From the NCBI GenBank assembly GCA_003427395.1, contig BFEA01000092.1, positions 2,951,171-3,011,858 of the forward strand: 60,688 nucleotides of DNA, written 5' to 3'. A program made the translations under genes and the position numbers. Under the pieces are notes generated by a model. The model was not told the DNA's origin, did no database searches, and worked only from the letters and a program-made list of their open reading frames with translations. This document shows positions 1 through 11,009 of this stretch, in pieces (position 1 is the first letter of the stretch; each line of letters begins with the position of its first letter). This DNA comes from Chara braunii. Its lineage: Eukaryota; Streptophyta; Charophyceae; Charales; Characeae.

Positions 1-224
1 GTTAGAGTGAAGCGTATGGGATATCCAGGGTGATCCAGTGTATGTGAACAGTGAGATGTTTGGGCGCTGAAGTCGCCATAGCCAATTGAGAGTGAACTCG
101 TATCTGAAAGCCATATCTCTGAGTTTTGAGTGGGCGCATGCCGCCAGTATGCTGTGTTGCTGTTTACAAGCATGAAAAGTGTGTTTGAAAACGAGTCTGA
201 TTGCAGGTATGCCAACTAGCTCAC
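1..224 (-). other. LeuRS intron, left edge
   Basis: Intron sequence after exon f. I see no further LeuRS exon or repeat in it. Confidence 0.6.
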
Positions 225-347
225 CTTTCCCTTTGCCTTCAAGGTAGAGAGGTGCCAACGCACGAATGAATCGTAGTATGGATTCATATTTGTTGTTATG
301 AAGGAACGACGCCAATCAGCTCCCGTCCCAAATGCTCTCAAGTCGTC
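225..347 (-). CDS. LeuRS exon f (last within window)
   Basis: 41 residues from [16 protein letters not shown] through [15 protein letters not shown] to TLKAKGK. Acceptor TTATTCTCAG, donor AAG/GTGAGC, phase 0. It continues directly from PPLAK of the previous exon, as in the family. The next exon should encode the KRYTIYSP-like block and lies beyond the left edge. Confidence 0.93.
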
Positions 348-780
348 CTGAGAATAAGGAGATTGTCAGCACCAAGTCCACAAAACAACCAAGTGCATCT
401 TGTCAATACCTTACACAAAAAAAAGCAAACAAAAAGCACATAATCATGCCACAACCAGAAACTCTATGCTTCTACATTCACCCCACTTCAACAGAAGAAA
501 CCAGCCTCTAAGAGTAAAAATCAGGCAATCAAACACCCTCATTTGGCGACAACGTGAGCCGCATTCCATTCGTTCTTCACACTTTATACCTGCTTCATCT
601 GCGACACACACTCCATTTGCCAGCACATCGATGCATACCATGTGTGGCTGGCAGACACAACCACTTCAACAAACACCATCAATACAGCATGAATGAGACA
701 TGCTGGAGGTGTCTGACGCACGCAAACAACGAGTGGACAAACTCGAAAGAAAGACCTTACAACCTCACTCCCCCCCCCCC

Positions 781-822
<42 letters not shown>

Positions 823-2407
823 TCACCTGAGAAAATTGTGTAGCTGATGGGGACCCAATTTGAGTTCACAAATGAAGCCAGACAGCATAATAAACGAGAG
901 TATACTCACCGCTGGACTACAATGTATGTATCTGAGTGCAAATGCTGCCAAATTCAGCCCAGAAAATGCTACTGTTTTCTCCCAAACATAATGCACCCTC
1001 ATTTTGACGATATGGGACAGGAAAGGTAGTTTGTACCATTCATATTAAGGGTGTGTTGTGCTCAGGGGAAGACGGTGGTATGAGTAAGGCCAATGAGGTC
1101 ATTCAATGACATGCAGACACATACGTCTTGGCACAGTTTTTTTTTTTACTTTGTCCTTGACCAAAGCACTAGCCCCAAGTCTCTCGCAGACTCTGACACG
1201 TTCTTTTCCTTTGCTTTGCCTCACCTTCGCCAGGGGCGGAAAGAATGTCAGCCAGTGGTATGGATCTTGGAATTTGGCAATATCTTCAGCCTTCAGTCCT
1301 AGCGTCTCCATGATGTTCCACTGTCACAACACAAAAAACAGTAGAATGACATTTCAGATTGTAAATTCCAAGATCTCGAAAGCTCACAAATTAAGTCCAA
1401 TGAAAAAGTTTCAAAGAAAAGCAAAAAAAAGGATAGATATCGTCAATAACATTGAGACCACTAGATGAAATCCAGCAAGAACGATCTTAAAAGCAAGCAA
1501 CAAATAAAGCACGACGAACATCGAACAACACACAGGGGAAAAAAATATATATATATCCCTTCTCAAAGGGGTAGAGAAACAGCACTTTTCCATCTCATTA
1601 TGTGGACTGATCGCATCTCTTCAGCATATGCAATAAGTTCTCAACAGCTAGCACCAAAGAAAGCATAATTGAAATCAAACAGATAAAATAGAAACATCTC
1701 CCCTCCCCCTCCCTACATCACACGGCTTTCGAACTCGAGTAACGAGTTACTCTCACGCAACCAAACAAGTGCTGACAGCATTGTGCTGCTCAAGTATTCA
1801 AGGTCGTAAGAAACGAAACTCGTGACGAAAGGGTAGATAAAGACTACCACTATCCTCTTGTGAAGCCAGAAAGAAAGCAAAAAAGATCCCTTTACAAAGG
1901 GGAAGAGAAATGGCACTTTACCCCTAATTACGTGGACTGATCGCATCTTTTTTCAGAGTTTTACAAACAGCAGACAGAATACTCCCTCCCCGACCCCAAC
2001 AACAACACTTCTCTCATAGAAAAACAAAAGCCCTTCTCTTGTCACATCATTACCGGCTTTTCACACGCATTGTTTCTACACTTCTTGTTTTGCATTCTAT
2101 GCGACCACGATTTCTCGGATGCTAACTTCCGGCCCTCAGATAGATTTCGTAACCAATAATTTATTCATAAATCATTAAAATTTGGGGGGTTGACCGCACA
2201 CAGCAATAGATTGGTAGCATCCCACAGAGAGAGAGAGAGAGAGCTCAAAGGGGTGCAAAAGAGGGAAAAGAAAAGGCTTGAAGGTGGGTTATCTTCATTC
2301 CCGTCAAGGGCAGCATCAGAGTGCCTTTTTGCATCCCATAGATTTAATACAAAGAAAAAAGGAAACCAACAACAACAACAGAAGGTCAGTCACTTGTAAG
2401 GCAAACC

Positions 2408-2461
<54 letters not shown>

Positions 2462-2462
2462 N

Positions 2463-2538
<76 letters not shown>

Positions 2539-4119
2539 ACTCCACGTTTATCACACTGAATGTGCACAAGTGTGAGGATGCTTGCACCAGAATATTTAAC
2601 TCCATATGAGGCTAATCATTCAACTCAGAAGATGCATATTACCGGACCCATGGGAGAAGCCTGCATAAGCAAATTACCTGGTACTTCGCACTCCCAGTCT
2701 TTGCAGCAGCTTTGGACTGCACAGGACACCACCAAAGACAACCAGAGATTGACCAGAAAGAAACCCATCAGTTATGGCATGCATGCAAGCAGCATAGTGT
2801 TACGGGATCGCACTGTATGAGTGTATAGTAGACAGTTCGCATGTCCAGGTGCATGTGCATGCGCATAGGTCTGTGCATGCAGATGTGCATGTGTGCGCAG
2901 CATGCGTGTGCATGTGCAAGTGCCTGTGTCTATGATTTCGTCCACTTTTTGCCCCTCCTCTACGCACCACCACTCACAAACCACATCCCAGGTGTAGCGG
3001 ATGCTTACACTGTCATAAAGATTCAAAGAGGGACTAAGAACCGCTCGCCAGTTTCACACGTAGGAGAGCACTCGGTCTAGGACAACCACCCGATGCCCGA
3101 CAGCATGCATCACAGCAATGTCGCCAAGTCCAGTTCACAGCAGTTCAGGAACGGCACATATTCTGTAACCCGGGCTACACTACAGAATCAGGGGCCGGAT
3201 CACCCAAGAGGACAACAAGATGATTCAAACTAAGGATAAAACAAGTTATTTAAACTTTTTTTCTTTTTTTTCTTTTTTTTTCAGATGCCAGTGTTTCCCT
3301 CAATTATTTTGTATCTTCTATTAGTTGCGGCCAGAGACAGAAGACAGAACGCTGTGCAATATCTTGCTGCTCAACACCCCCATACACTCAGAAGCCCATT
3401 ATCCGCTCCATGAAACTCAACAGACACTCCCGACCACCTGTAGATAGAAAATGAAAAGGCAAATCAACCTGTTAAAACGCTACCAGACAACAATGGCTGG
3501 CAGACTCCGACTCCGAAATTCTTGTGGCTCACGGCAACCAGTTCCAGACTCCGAAATTCTCGTGGCTCACGGCTACCAGACGACAATGGCTGGCAATGCC
3601 AGCCAAAAAAAAAAAACAAAGTGCACTGGTGGCGGTTCAGAAAAGCTTGACGCGCAGTGCAGAGCCTCCAGGCCTGGGTGTACCGGTGGTAGGCCCGCAT
3701 TAAACACAACATCACCATGCTTGCTCCAGAAGGTTTTCGACTGAATGTGACTATAAATGCGATCACATACAGTTAGAAAAGTGCGAGTGCGATTATGCCC
3801 TACCACGTCATTGCTTGATCGACCCAACATGCACATCTTCTCTCAGAATCATTCACCAGATCCAAACCAGGTCTGGAGATGTCAGACAACGAACATCACC
3901 ACCAATCTCATGTTCAAACCTGGTTTAGTGATTCAGCGAGTTGGTTAAACCCGTTTTGACCTGGGAACCATTTGGTTGGACCTCTCAGAACATGGCTGGC
4001 AACAGATCCATCCATCCACGCATGACAGCAATTCACAGTTACCAAAACTGCCCCTGCTGCCTTTGAAAGGACAGGAAAATTCCTCATCAGCGCAGTCCCA
4101 AGGTTTACCAACTCATCAT

Positions 4120-4161
<42 letters not shown>

Positions 4162-7100
4162 TCATCAATCAGTCAATCAAATCATCAATCAATCAATCAA
4201 TCAATCAGTCACTCAATCAATCAATCAGTCAATCAATCAATCCGTCTGCAAAATTCATCTGCCGATGTCCGCGGCGAGAGGCTTGCTCAAGAACACACCT
4301 TCTTCGTTCTGAACTTGGCTGTATCAAGCCTGTCCTCCCCCTTTTCCTTCTTGGCATCTGCAGGCACGTGCCCATTTACTGTCTCCGGCGTTACGTTCTC
4401 GCTTTGTTTGTCCTCCTCCTGTCGAAAAACCGGAGGGTTCCCGAATTCTTTGATCTCTCGCGCCAATTTGTCTGCACAGGCCTGCACAAGAATACCATGT
4501 CCCCAATTGTCATGTCCCGCCGTCAAAAAACGTTAGTCAGCTGAGATTATTCCCCCCCCTGATAAGATCAATCTCTCGCCTACACTGGTCAATCTCTCCC
4601 TAAGGAGTAATTCCCTGTCTTCCTACCCCTGTCAACATTATCATCTTTCGCCTCCAACCAGCTAGGTAAAAACCACCCCTCTTCCCAAGCATACTGTGCC
4701 GAGCCCAATGTGTGCCCGACCTCGACTTGCGAAACTCATGCAGGGTCAGGCCGTCAGGCCCCCTTTGTCAGCCACACAAAAGGGTCAGCATTTGAGGACC
4801 CAATCTGCATTTTCCCCTTTCATACGAGTGTGATCTCCAGGGGTCGTCCCGACCGGTGATGCATTCTCCTCAGCCCGTTGGAAAGAGACCACCGCACCCC
4901 TTCAGCAGCTGTCTAAGATACATGACACGCCCCTTCAGCTGTCGAAGAGACATGAACAGGCCACAAAATCTGGCCTTCAGGTGTAAGAAAGAAAGAGAGG
5001 AGGTTATAACAGCTCCCTGCTTTCCCCCAGCAATCCCCCGCCCCCTTGTAGACCAATAGAACCAGCATGATCTGTCTAAGAGGAGTTGTGGGAATTGTGA
5101 TTTCATGGAATCGGCGAGTAAGAGAAGCCAGAACACAACACTAGAGACATGAAGAACCCATGAACGCTTTCAAGCCAATCAAGATATATATTGTCACGTG
5201 ATATCAGAGCACCAAAGCGAAAAACAGAAAGAAAACAAGGAAAAAACAGAACAGGGGGCAACAAAACAGATCCCAGATGACAAGTCCCACATGCAAGCAC
5301 CGCCCCTGCCCACAGGCCAAACGACGGGACAAGACCAACCAGGNTGTCAAAACATTCTTGTCTGCAAAGAAATCAAAAAAAGTCCCAGATACATATCTAT
5401 ACACAGCAGATGGCCTTGTTCGTCATCAAGAAGTTGGTATTCCTATTCTTCGGCGTCATCGTAATCAATTCGTACGGGGACATCATAAAAAACAATCCTA
5501 GATGATGATTCCCACATAAAAGCACCGCCCCCATTGATAGGCCGAACAACGGGAAGCAACCAACTACCGGTAGGATAGATCAAGCGATCAATGCCAGTCA
5601 AAAAGCGTGCGTGCTAGGGAGAGAAAGAGGCCAACTGACCTTGATTGGCATGCCCGTGCAATGGAATGCAAATGGGAAAAGGGCCTTCTTTCCGCACAAG
5701 CGATGATAAGCCGTTGCAAATTCAACCTGCATGGGTACCGCACCAAATTGGAGCAAGAAAAAAAAAGACAAGACAGAAGTGAGAGAGAGAGAGACAGAGA
5801 GACAGATGGAAATGGAAATGTACACGTCAGACAGACAAGCAGACACATATCAAGAAATTAAATTAATAGTAAAAATAAATAAGAGGCAACACATCTTCTT
5901 CCTTCTCATCATAATCCCCGACATCATCGCCAACTATATGCTCTCCTCCTCCCCCCCCCCCCGCGCATGGATACTAATCACAATCACAACAACGGCTTAC
6001 GATCTACATAACCAGTTTTCCCGCCAGCCCGGCCCCAACCTTTTCTTTCGTCCTTTTTTTCCTTCCTCTTTTTATCTTCCTTTTCTTTTCTTCCCTTTAC
6101 TTTCTACCTTTTTTACTTTCTTTCTTTCTTTTCTTCTCATTCCTTTGTTTTTTTTCTCTTTTCCTTCTTTTCCTTTTTATCCTTCCTACCAGTGAAAGCA
6201 AGGACGACAGGAGAGCAAAAGATGGAAGACACGAGAGAAAGGGAAGAGGCTTCTTTTCTTCCTGTCGATAACCGAGAACATTAGTTTCCAACTTTTCCTT
6301 CCTTTATTTTTACTTTCTGCTTTTTTCCGCCTTCTTTGCTTCCTTTTTCCCTCCTTTCCTTTTCTTCTTCTCCTTTCTTTTTTTTTTTTTTTTTTTGAAC
6401 AGATCCTCTCCGGTGTTAGTGCTGCTGATACGAGCAGTCACCACGAACACCAGGGGGGAGGCTCCATCTATTGGGGGGGAGCATCACCTGCTGGAAAACG
6501 GGTCCAGCGTCCCATGTACAAGATATGTCTCATGCATCAAGTGTGTCAAACAAAAAAGTCAGTGATTGTGAGGCCTTCATTTTTCTTTCTCCTTCTTTGC
6601 TTCCTCCCACTGGAAGTAGAGGTAGGTTCCTTTCATTCCTGACGATATCAGAGAATATATACTTTTTCTTCCTTTCTTATTTCCCGCCTTCTTTTCTTCC
6701 TTTTTTCCCTCCCTTTCTGTTCTTCCTCTCCTTCCTTTTTCCCCCCTCCTTTTCCTTCCTAGCGGTGGCAGTAGATTACTGATCCGTGTTTTAGGGCCTC
6801 CAGGCCCCGCCGTCGCGCACGCACGCCCTCGTACAGGCAACCCCTCAGTCACAGGAACCAATCAAGCCTCTGAACCACCTCTCTTCTCCTTCCTCCCCCC
6901 CCCTCCTCTTTCTTTTCCTTCCTACATAGCGGTGGCAGGAGAGAGATCCTCACCTTGGAAACGGTAAAGGCATGGCCAAGGTGCAACAGACCGTTCATGT
7001 ACGGGTACGGGAAATTCCCATAGAACCTCGGGGGCAAACACTCTCCTCCATCAACGTCTCCAAGGGGGGCATCCACTTCAAACAGCTTCTGACGATCCCA

Positions 7101-7163
7101 TACAGCTTGTGCCTCGGCCTGTATCGCCAACAGCTGGTCCCGGCGTGCCGTCTTCGGAGGCTC
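225..7163 (-). CDS. Leucyl-tRNA synthetase, cytosolic type, six internal exons (partial gene)
   Basis: Class I aminoacyl-tRNA synthetase that charges tRNA-Leu for translation. Six minus-strand exons join without a frame break, all in phase 0: 7163-6954, 5726-5640, 4481-4299, 2716-2678, 1320-1225 and 347-225, 246 codons in all. They give the N-terminal part of the eukaryotic/archaeal Leu[22 protein letters not shown] holds the class I HIGH-type signature (HLGH). It is followed by FHCTGMPIK, the charged eukaryote insert, then [13 protein letters not shown] and DWRRSFITT. All junctions are GT-AG. The start codon was not found: a short first exon should lie to the right of 7163. The CP1 editing domain, KMSKS loop and anticodon-binding domain lie beyond the left edge. 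The cytosolic rather than bacterial/organellar family is assigned from the YPYMNG and WRRSF blocks. Identity is very secure; completeness cannot be judged. Confidence 0.95.
348..1224 (-). other. LeuRS intron e-f
   Basis: 877-base intron. It holds a poly-C and (CA)n microsatellite at 769-821 and a type-B MITE-like element at 970-1080, otherwise nothing recognised. Confidence 0.7.
970..1080. mobile_element. MITE-like element, family B copy 1
   Basis: About 110 bases with diverged terminal inverted repeats: left TACTGTTTTCTCCCAAACAT, right the inverted equivalent ending GACGGTGGTA. No coding capacity. Related copies are at 10883-11009, 35657-36040 and 58968-59075. Confidence 0.65.
1225..1320 (-). 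CDS. LeuRS exon e
   Basis: 32 residues from WNIMETLGL to [16 protein letters not shown]. Acceptor TTGTGACAG, donor AAG/GTGAGG, phase 0. The [13 protein letters not shown] block is strongly conserved in cytosolic LeuRS. Confidence 0.95.
1321..2677 (-). other. LeuRS intron d-e
   Basis: 1,357-base intron. It contains a diverged direct duplication (1557-1625 and 1889-1953, sharing GTGGACTGATCGCATCT) and a long (CT)n tract at 2411-2536 with one N at 2462. Confidence 0.7.
2411..2536. repeat. (CT)n microsatellite
   Basis: About 126 bases of nearly pure CT with a single N at 2462, which probably marks a collapsed or unsure length. Confidence 0.97.
2678..2716 (-). CDS. LeuRS microexon d (39 bases)
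   Basis: Only 13 codons, reading [13 protein letters not shown], between acceptor CCTGTGCAG and donor CAG/GTAATT, phase 0 at both ends. It supplies the SKAAAK...YQ link that the family has between the charged insert and the next exon's WNIMETLG. It is too short for ORF-length filters and would be missed by naive gene calling. Confidence 0.88.
2717..4298 (-). other. LeuRS intron c-d
   Basis: 1,582-base intron. It holds a purine/pyrimidine-rich stretch near 3260, a type-C repeat fragment at about 3470-3710 with an internal tandem duplication of CTCCGAAATTCT-GTGGCTCACGG, and a (TCAA)n array at 4119-4245. Confidence 0.7.
4119..4245. repeat. (TCAA)n microsatellite, imperfect
   Basis: Tetranucleotide array with scattered substitutions, inside LeuRS intron c-d. 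Confidence 0.95.
4299..4481 (-). CDS. LeuRS exon c
   Basis: 61 residues from [19 protein letters not shown] into a lysine/glutamate-rich stretch ending KFRTKK. This matches the variable charged insert of eukaryotic LeuRS. Acceptor CTTGTGCAG, donor AAG/GTGTGT, phase 0 at both ends. Confidence 0.93.
4482..5639 (-). other. LeuRS intron b-c
   Basis: 1,158-base intron. The segments at about 5275-5340 and 5503-5566 are diverged copies sharing AAGCACCGCCCC and a following GGCC-AACGACGGGA-like string. One N at 5344. Otherwise nothing recognised. Confidence 0.65.
5640..5726 (-). CDS. LeuRS exon b
   Basis: 29 residues from [10 protein letters not shown] to FHCTGMPIK. The acceptor is CATGCAG and the donor AAG/GTCAGT, phase 0 at both ends. 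[12 protein letters not shown] is a hallmark block of eukaryotic/archaeal LeuRS. Confidence 0.95.
5727..6953 (-). other. LeuRS intron a-b
   Basis: 1,227-base intron dominated by pyrimidine-rich TTCCTTCC/TTTCTTT stretches (6040-6400 and 6570-6760, partly repeated copies) and a SINE-like segment at 6770-6875. Confidence 0.7.
6770..6875 (-). mobile_element. SINE-like tRNA-derived segment, diverged
   Basis: Reads on the minus strand as a tRNA-like head (AGGTGGTTCAGAGGCTTG) followed by a GGGGCCTGGAGGCCC body. It matches a better copy at 26455-26572 and a tail fragment at 26945-26995. The B box is degraded here. Confidence 0.5.
6954..7163 (-). CDS. LeuRS exon a (first recognised exon)
   Basis: Encodes 70 residues from [12 protein letters not shown] to [10 protein letters not shown], including the HLGH class I signature. 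The acceptor is GAGCAG before GAG and the donor is AAG/GTGAGG; both ends are phase 0. An upstream exon carrying the initiator Met is required and was not identified. Confidence 0.95.
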
Positions 7164-7672
7164 CTGCTCACAAAGAAAACGCAAACGCAACCACCAAATC
7201 ACACAACAGAACCAACAGCCGTCATCCCGGCCAAGTACAACAGAACAGCCAAAAAAAACGTGTCTTTGATCGTCGCCGCAAACCACCATATCCGTCACAA
7301 TCCAGGAGCAGCACAATTCACTTGTCGTTATCAGCACCACCACTACAACCACGACATCACCATCGTCATCACCACCTGCCTCATCATCGTCATTCCACTT
7401 CCAAAACCAACCACAAGATACACACCGCCTCCTTTCCTCCTTCGTCGTTAATCATCACCATCATCATAATGATCATCATCGCCGCCTACTTTTCCTACTA
7501 CTCTACAGTTGATCATCATCATCATCATCATCATCACCAAGATACCCCGCCTCATTTTCCTCCTCCTCCTCCTCCTCCTCCTCCTCCTCCGCCTCATTTG
7601 TCAATCATCACCATACTCATTGTCATCACCATCGCCTCCTACTTTTCCTCCTCCCCGCAGTTGGCAATTGAC

Positions 7673-7730
<58 letters not shown>

Positions 7731-7843
7731 GTCATCGCCTCCTGCCATTTTCCTCCTCCACACTCGACAATCATCACTATCATCATCATCATCATCATCG
7801 TCATCATCATCAACATCGCCTCCTACTGTCCTCACCACTCAAC

Positions 7844-7886
<43 letters not shown>

Positions 7887-8220
7887 GCCTCCTCCTTTCC
7901 CTCCTCACCCGTCAATCATCAAAAGAAACTCTTCGAATTATCTTGCCGTATATTCCTGCTCAAAGTGTGCTCAGAGAAACGGTGATGCTCACCATCATCA
8001 TCATCATCATCATCATCATCATTGCTATCATCTTCATACTCTGGAAGTCGGTCATTGCACCACCTCTCACGATATCATTACTACCTCCCTTCTCCTTCTC
8101 CACGTGGATCGTTTTTTGAGATCTTCAATTTTGTTCTTTTTCCTTTTGTCTTTTTCTCCTCGCCTTTTCATCCTTCCCGTGCATCATTCGCTCCTCGCTG
8201 TCCCTCTCCCGGTTTACTCC
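7164..8220. repeat. Upstream of recognised LeuRS exons: (CAT)n-rich block
   Basis: Sequence to the right of the first recognised LeuRS exon, so 5' intron or promoter. From about 7440 to 8030 it is dominated by several (CAT/ATC)n arrays, with a (CTC)n array at 7560-7590. The arrays create long His/Ile/Ser ORFs on the plus strand and Asp/Met ORFs on the minus strand. I regard all of these as spurious. Confidence 0.85.
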
Positions 8221-8329
8221 TACCGTCTTCATCCGACCAGAACGCCCGGTCATTATCGCTGCATCTAGACTGAAAATTGCACCAAATACAGATATCATGA
8301 CCGGCCGTTCTATTCGGGTGAAGACGGTA
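8221..8329. mobile_element. MITE-like element, family A copy 1
   Basis: 109 bases with clear terminal inverted repeats: left TACCGTCTTCATCCGACCAG, right CTATTCGGGTGAAGACGGTA. No ORF. Related copies are at 38249-38363, 39564-39683 and 59411-59525. Confidence 0.8.
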
Positions 8330-8440
8330 GTGCTGCTCCCGTACACATATCCACCTCAGATCAGACCTCAAATTGTTTTTTTTTTTCCCTTTCCTTTCCT
8401 CCGTTTTCCCCCTCTCTCTTTAACTCGCTATTCTCTTTGT

Positions 8441-8489
<49 letters not shown>

Positions 8490-8924
8490 CGTACAAACTC
8501 GAACGAGTCTGGTCCCGGGCAAATGACCTAGCACTGGGACCCCAGACCTTAGGGTCGTTCCAGCGGCAGGCAATGCCTGAGCTGCCATGTTTCGATGTAA
8601 CAAAATCAGGGCATGTACTCACAACCACACCGAGACTGAATCTGGCGATAATCGTGACCAGATACGACCTGGAAAGCCCTAGCTCGAGTGTACTGATCTG
8701 CCTACTAAAGTAGCACAAAACTGGTCATCCGGCGTCCGAAAATCCTCGAGCCGCGATCCCGGCGAACCGTGCACCACCTTGCCGTCGTGCCTGTGATGCC
8801 TCACGCCAGGGAGAGGAGACCAGCTTATCCTCCCCCNCCCCCCCCCCCGTGAAGGAGAAGATGATGATAGCGCGGAGAATGAGGGGAAGGACATACGAAT
8901 AGGACGGCGTGATCACGCGGGCAA
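8330..8924. other. Gene-free stretch with (CT)n
   Basis: Holds a (CT)n run at about 8441-8486 and a poly-C with one N near 8835. Nothing else recognised. Confidence 0.6.
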
Positions 8925-9480
8925 GGTGTCCTGGAATCGAGGGCAAATCGGCAAAGTGTCCAGGAATCGGAGGGCAAGCCGGCGAAGCGTCCTGGAATCC
9001 GAGGGCAAATCGGCAAAGCGTCCTGGAATCGGGGGGCAAAGCCAATCGGCAAAGTGTCCTGGAAATTGGAGAGCAAAGCCAATCGGCAAAGTGTCCTGGA
9101 AATTGGAGAGCAAAGCCAATCGGCAAAGTGTCCTGGAACCGGAGGGCAAAGCCAATCGGCAAAGTGTCCCGGAATCGGAGGGCAAATCGGCAAAGTGGCC
9201 TGGAATCGGAGGGCAAAGCCAGCAAAATGTCCTGGAACCGGAGGGCAAAGCCAGCGAAGTGTCCTGGAATCGGAGGGCAAAACGGCAAAGAGTCCTGGAA
9301 TCGGAGGGCAAAGCCGGCGAAGTGTCCTGGAATCGGCGAGCAAAGCCGGTAAAGTGTCCTGGAATCGAAGGGAAAATCGGCAAAGTGTCCTGCAGTCAGA
9401 GGGCAAATCGGCAAAGTGTCCTGAGATCGGAGGGCAAAGCCGGCAAAGTGTCTTGGAATCGAAGGGCAAAAGAGAAGCGG
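8925..9480. repeat. Minisatellite, about 30-37 base units
   Basis: About 16 tandem units built on GGCAAAGTGTCCTGGAATCG plus GAGGGCAAA, some with an extra GCCAATC. Unit length varies and is not always a multiple of three. Because units lack stop codons, overlapping ORFs of about 150-320 residues appear on both strands in several frames (Pro-Gly-His-Phe repeats on minus, Gly-Gly-Lys repeats on plus). No frame is favoured, so I do not call a gene. Confidence 0.93.
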
Positions 9481-10464
9481 ACAGACGGGGAGAGAAAACG
9501 TGAGGGGTACTGGAGACACACCAGCATTTCGTAGAGTAGAGGGTGAAGGCGGTCTAATAGAAATTACAAGGAGAAGAGAGAGAGAGAGAGAGAGAGGGAG
9601 GGAGGGGGGGGGAGGGAGGGAGGGGGATAGGCGGAAGATGAAGGACCAAAGAGAGTAAAGCGGAGTGTCAAAAAACAAGAAGAAACGCCAAGATTCCACC
9701 CAAGCCGAGAGAATCGTCGACAGCTACGCGGCCAACAATGACAGGCGTAGCCACGGCAGGTCGTCAGATTTCGGAGGGCTTGGATCACTTCTTGCAATTA
9801 TACAACCGCATTATCAATTCCAAGCCGCTTCGACCATACCAAAGTTTATTAGATGGTTGCCTGGCCGACAAATTCCCTCCCCCTTCTCCCTTTCTCGCCC
9901 TCTCTTGACCGAGACGCTGTATCGCTTAAACGGCAGCAAGTGTTACCATTCAACTGTGAAAATCGTCGGCAATTTCATTATCCAGCGATCCGTCTCGACA
10001 AAGGAGTGCCCAAGGAGGAAGAGGTGGAGAAGGACGTCAGATTAGAACATCTCGACAAAGGAGTGCCCAAGGAGGAAGAGGTGGAGAAGGACGTCAGATT
10101 AGAACAACAGCCAGCCACTACCACCAATTCACCGTTTTGCTTCTCCGGAAATCGTGACATGAAGGAAAGCCAACGATCCTCTTACCTCCCCACATCCCTG
10201 CAATAGCGGAGCACAAGCAGAAAACAAGTAGAGAGAGAGAGAGAGGGAAAGTGGGCAGAGAGGGAGAGAGGGAGGGAGAGAGGGAAGGAGGGAGGGACGG
10301 AGGAAGGGAAGGAGGCCCCACTGATACTGTGTGTTCATCCTAACACAGCACGACATTGGCCATGATCATGACCAGGTTCATGCTCTCCAAACACGAAAAT
10401 GGCACCGGTTGGGTCTGACCCTTAAGCACGGAGGACGACGACCATGCAGTCACAGAAAAGAGCA

Positions 10465-10518
<54 letters not shown>

Positions 10519-10880
10519 AGAGGAAAACGGCAGGGGAAGCAGGGGGGGGTAGAACCAGATCTTTCGGGAGTGGAACCAGGCAGTAGGTAGCATGATCTCA
10601 TTTGTAACGGAACGGAACGGAACGGAATGAAATGGAACGGAACGGGACGGGCAGACCTTCGTGCCATCGACTTTCATTATACCACCCACGTTGATTTGTT
10701 TACGCCACATCACTGATTCTCTTGCTTTCTCGTCACAAGGACTTGTCTGAACGTATCTGGCCCCATGTGCAGTCACATGCGTGCAGCAAAGCCCTGCTGC
10801 TAGTTTGAACCCATTCCATCTGTGAAAGCCACTCCGCTTAAAGATGGCTCATCCTCTCCTTCCGATGTAAGACTGACCTT
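9481..10880. other. Gene-free stretch with purine-rich repeats
   Basis: Contains (GA)n/(GGGA)n at 9573-9630, a perfect 57-base tandem duplication at 9994-10107 (unit starts CTCGACAAAGGAGTGCCCAA), GGGA-rich sequence at 10250-10315, (GA)n at 10469-10515 and (GGAAC)n at 10605-10650. No gene recognised. Confidence 0.75.
9994..10107. repeat. 57-base tandem duplication
   Basis: Two essentially identical copies of a 57-base unit starting CTCGACAAAG, at 9994 and 10051. The unit is a multiple of three and reads as LDKGVPKEEEVEKDVRLEH in one plus frame. The frame is open for 117 residues but matches nothing I know. Confidence 0.9.
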
Positions 10881-10882
10881 CC

Positions 10883-11009
10883 TACGATCCCTCTCCTCCC
10901 GAACACAACGCACCCTCAATTTGATCGAATCAGGCCTTTGCTTTTCAATTTGCTTGATTTGCACTAGTACATTCACGATTAGGGTGCCTTGTGTTGGGGG
11001 GAAGATGGT
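10883..11009. mobile_element. MITE-like element, family B copy 2
   Basis: Terminal inverted repeats CCTCCCGAACACAACGCACC on the left and GGTGCCTTGTGTTGGGGGGA on the right. No coding capacity of its own. Confidence 0.7.

Noticed and set aside
7109-8119. 336-residue plus-strand ORF rich in His, Ile and Ser
   Set aside because: It is a translation of (CAT)n/(CTC)n arrays; the left end overlaps a LeuRS exon on the other strand.
8725-9699. 324-residue minus-strand ORF with Pro-Gly-His-Phe repeats
   Set aside because: Several overlapping frames on both strands are equally open because the minisatellite unit lacks stops; no frame is preferred.
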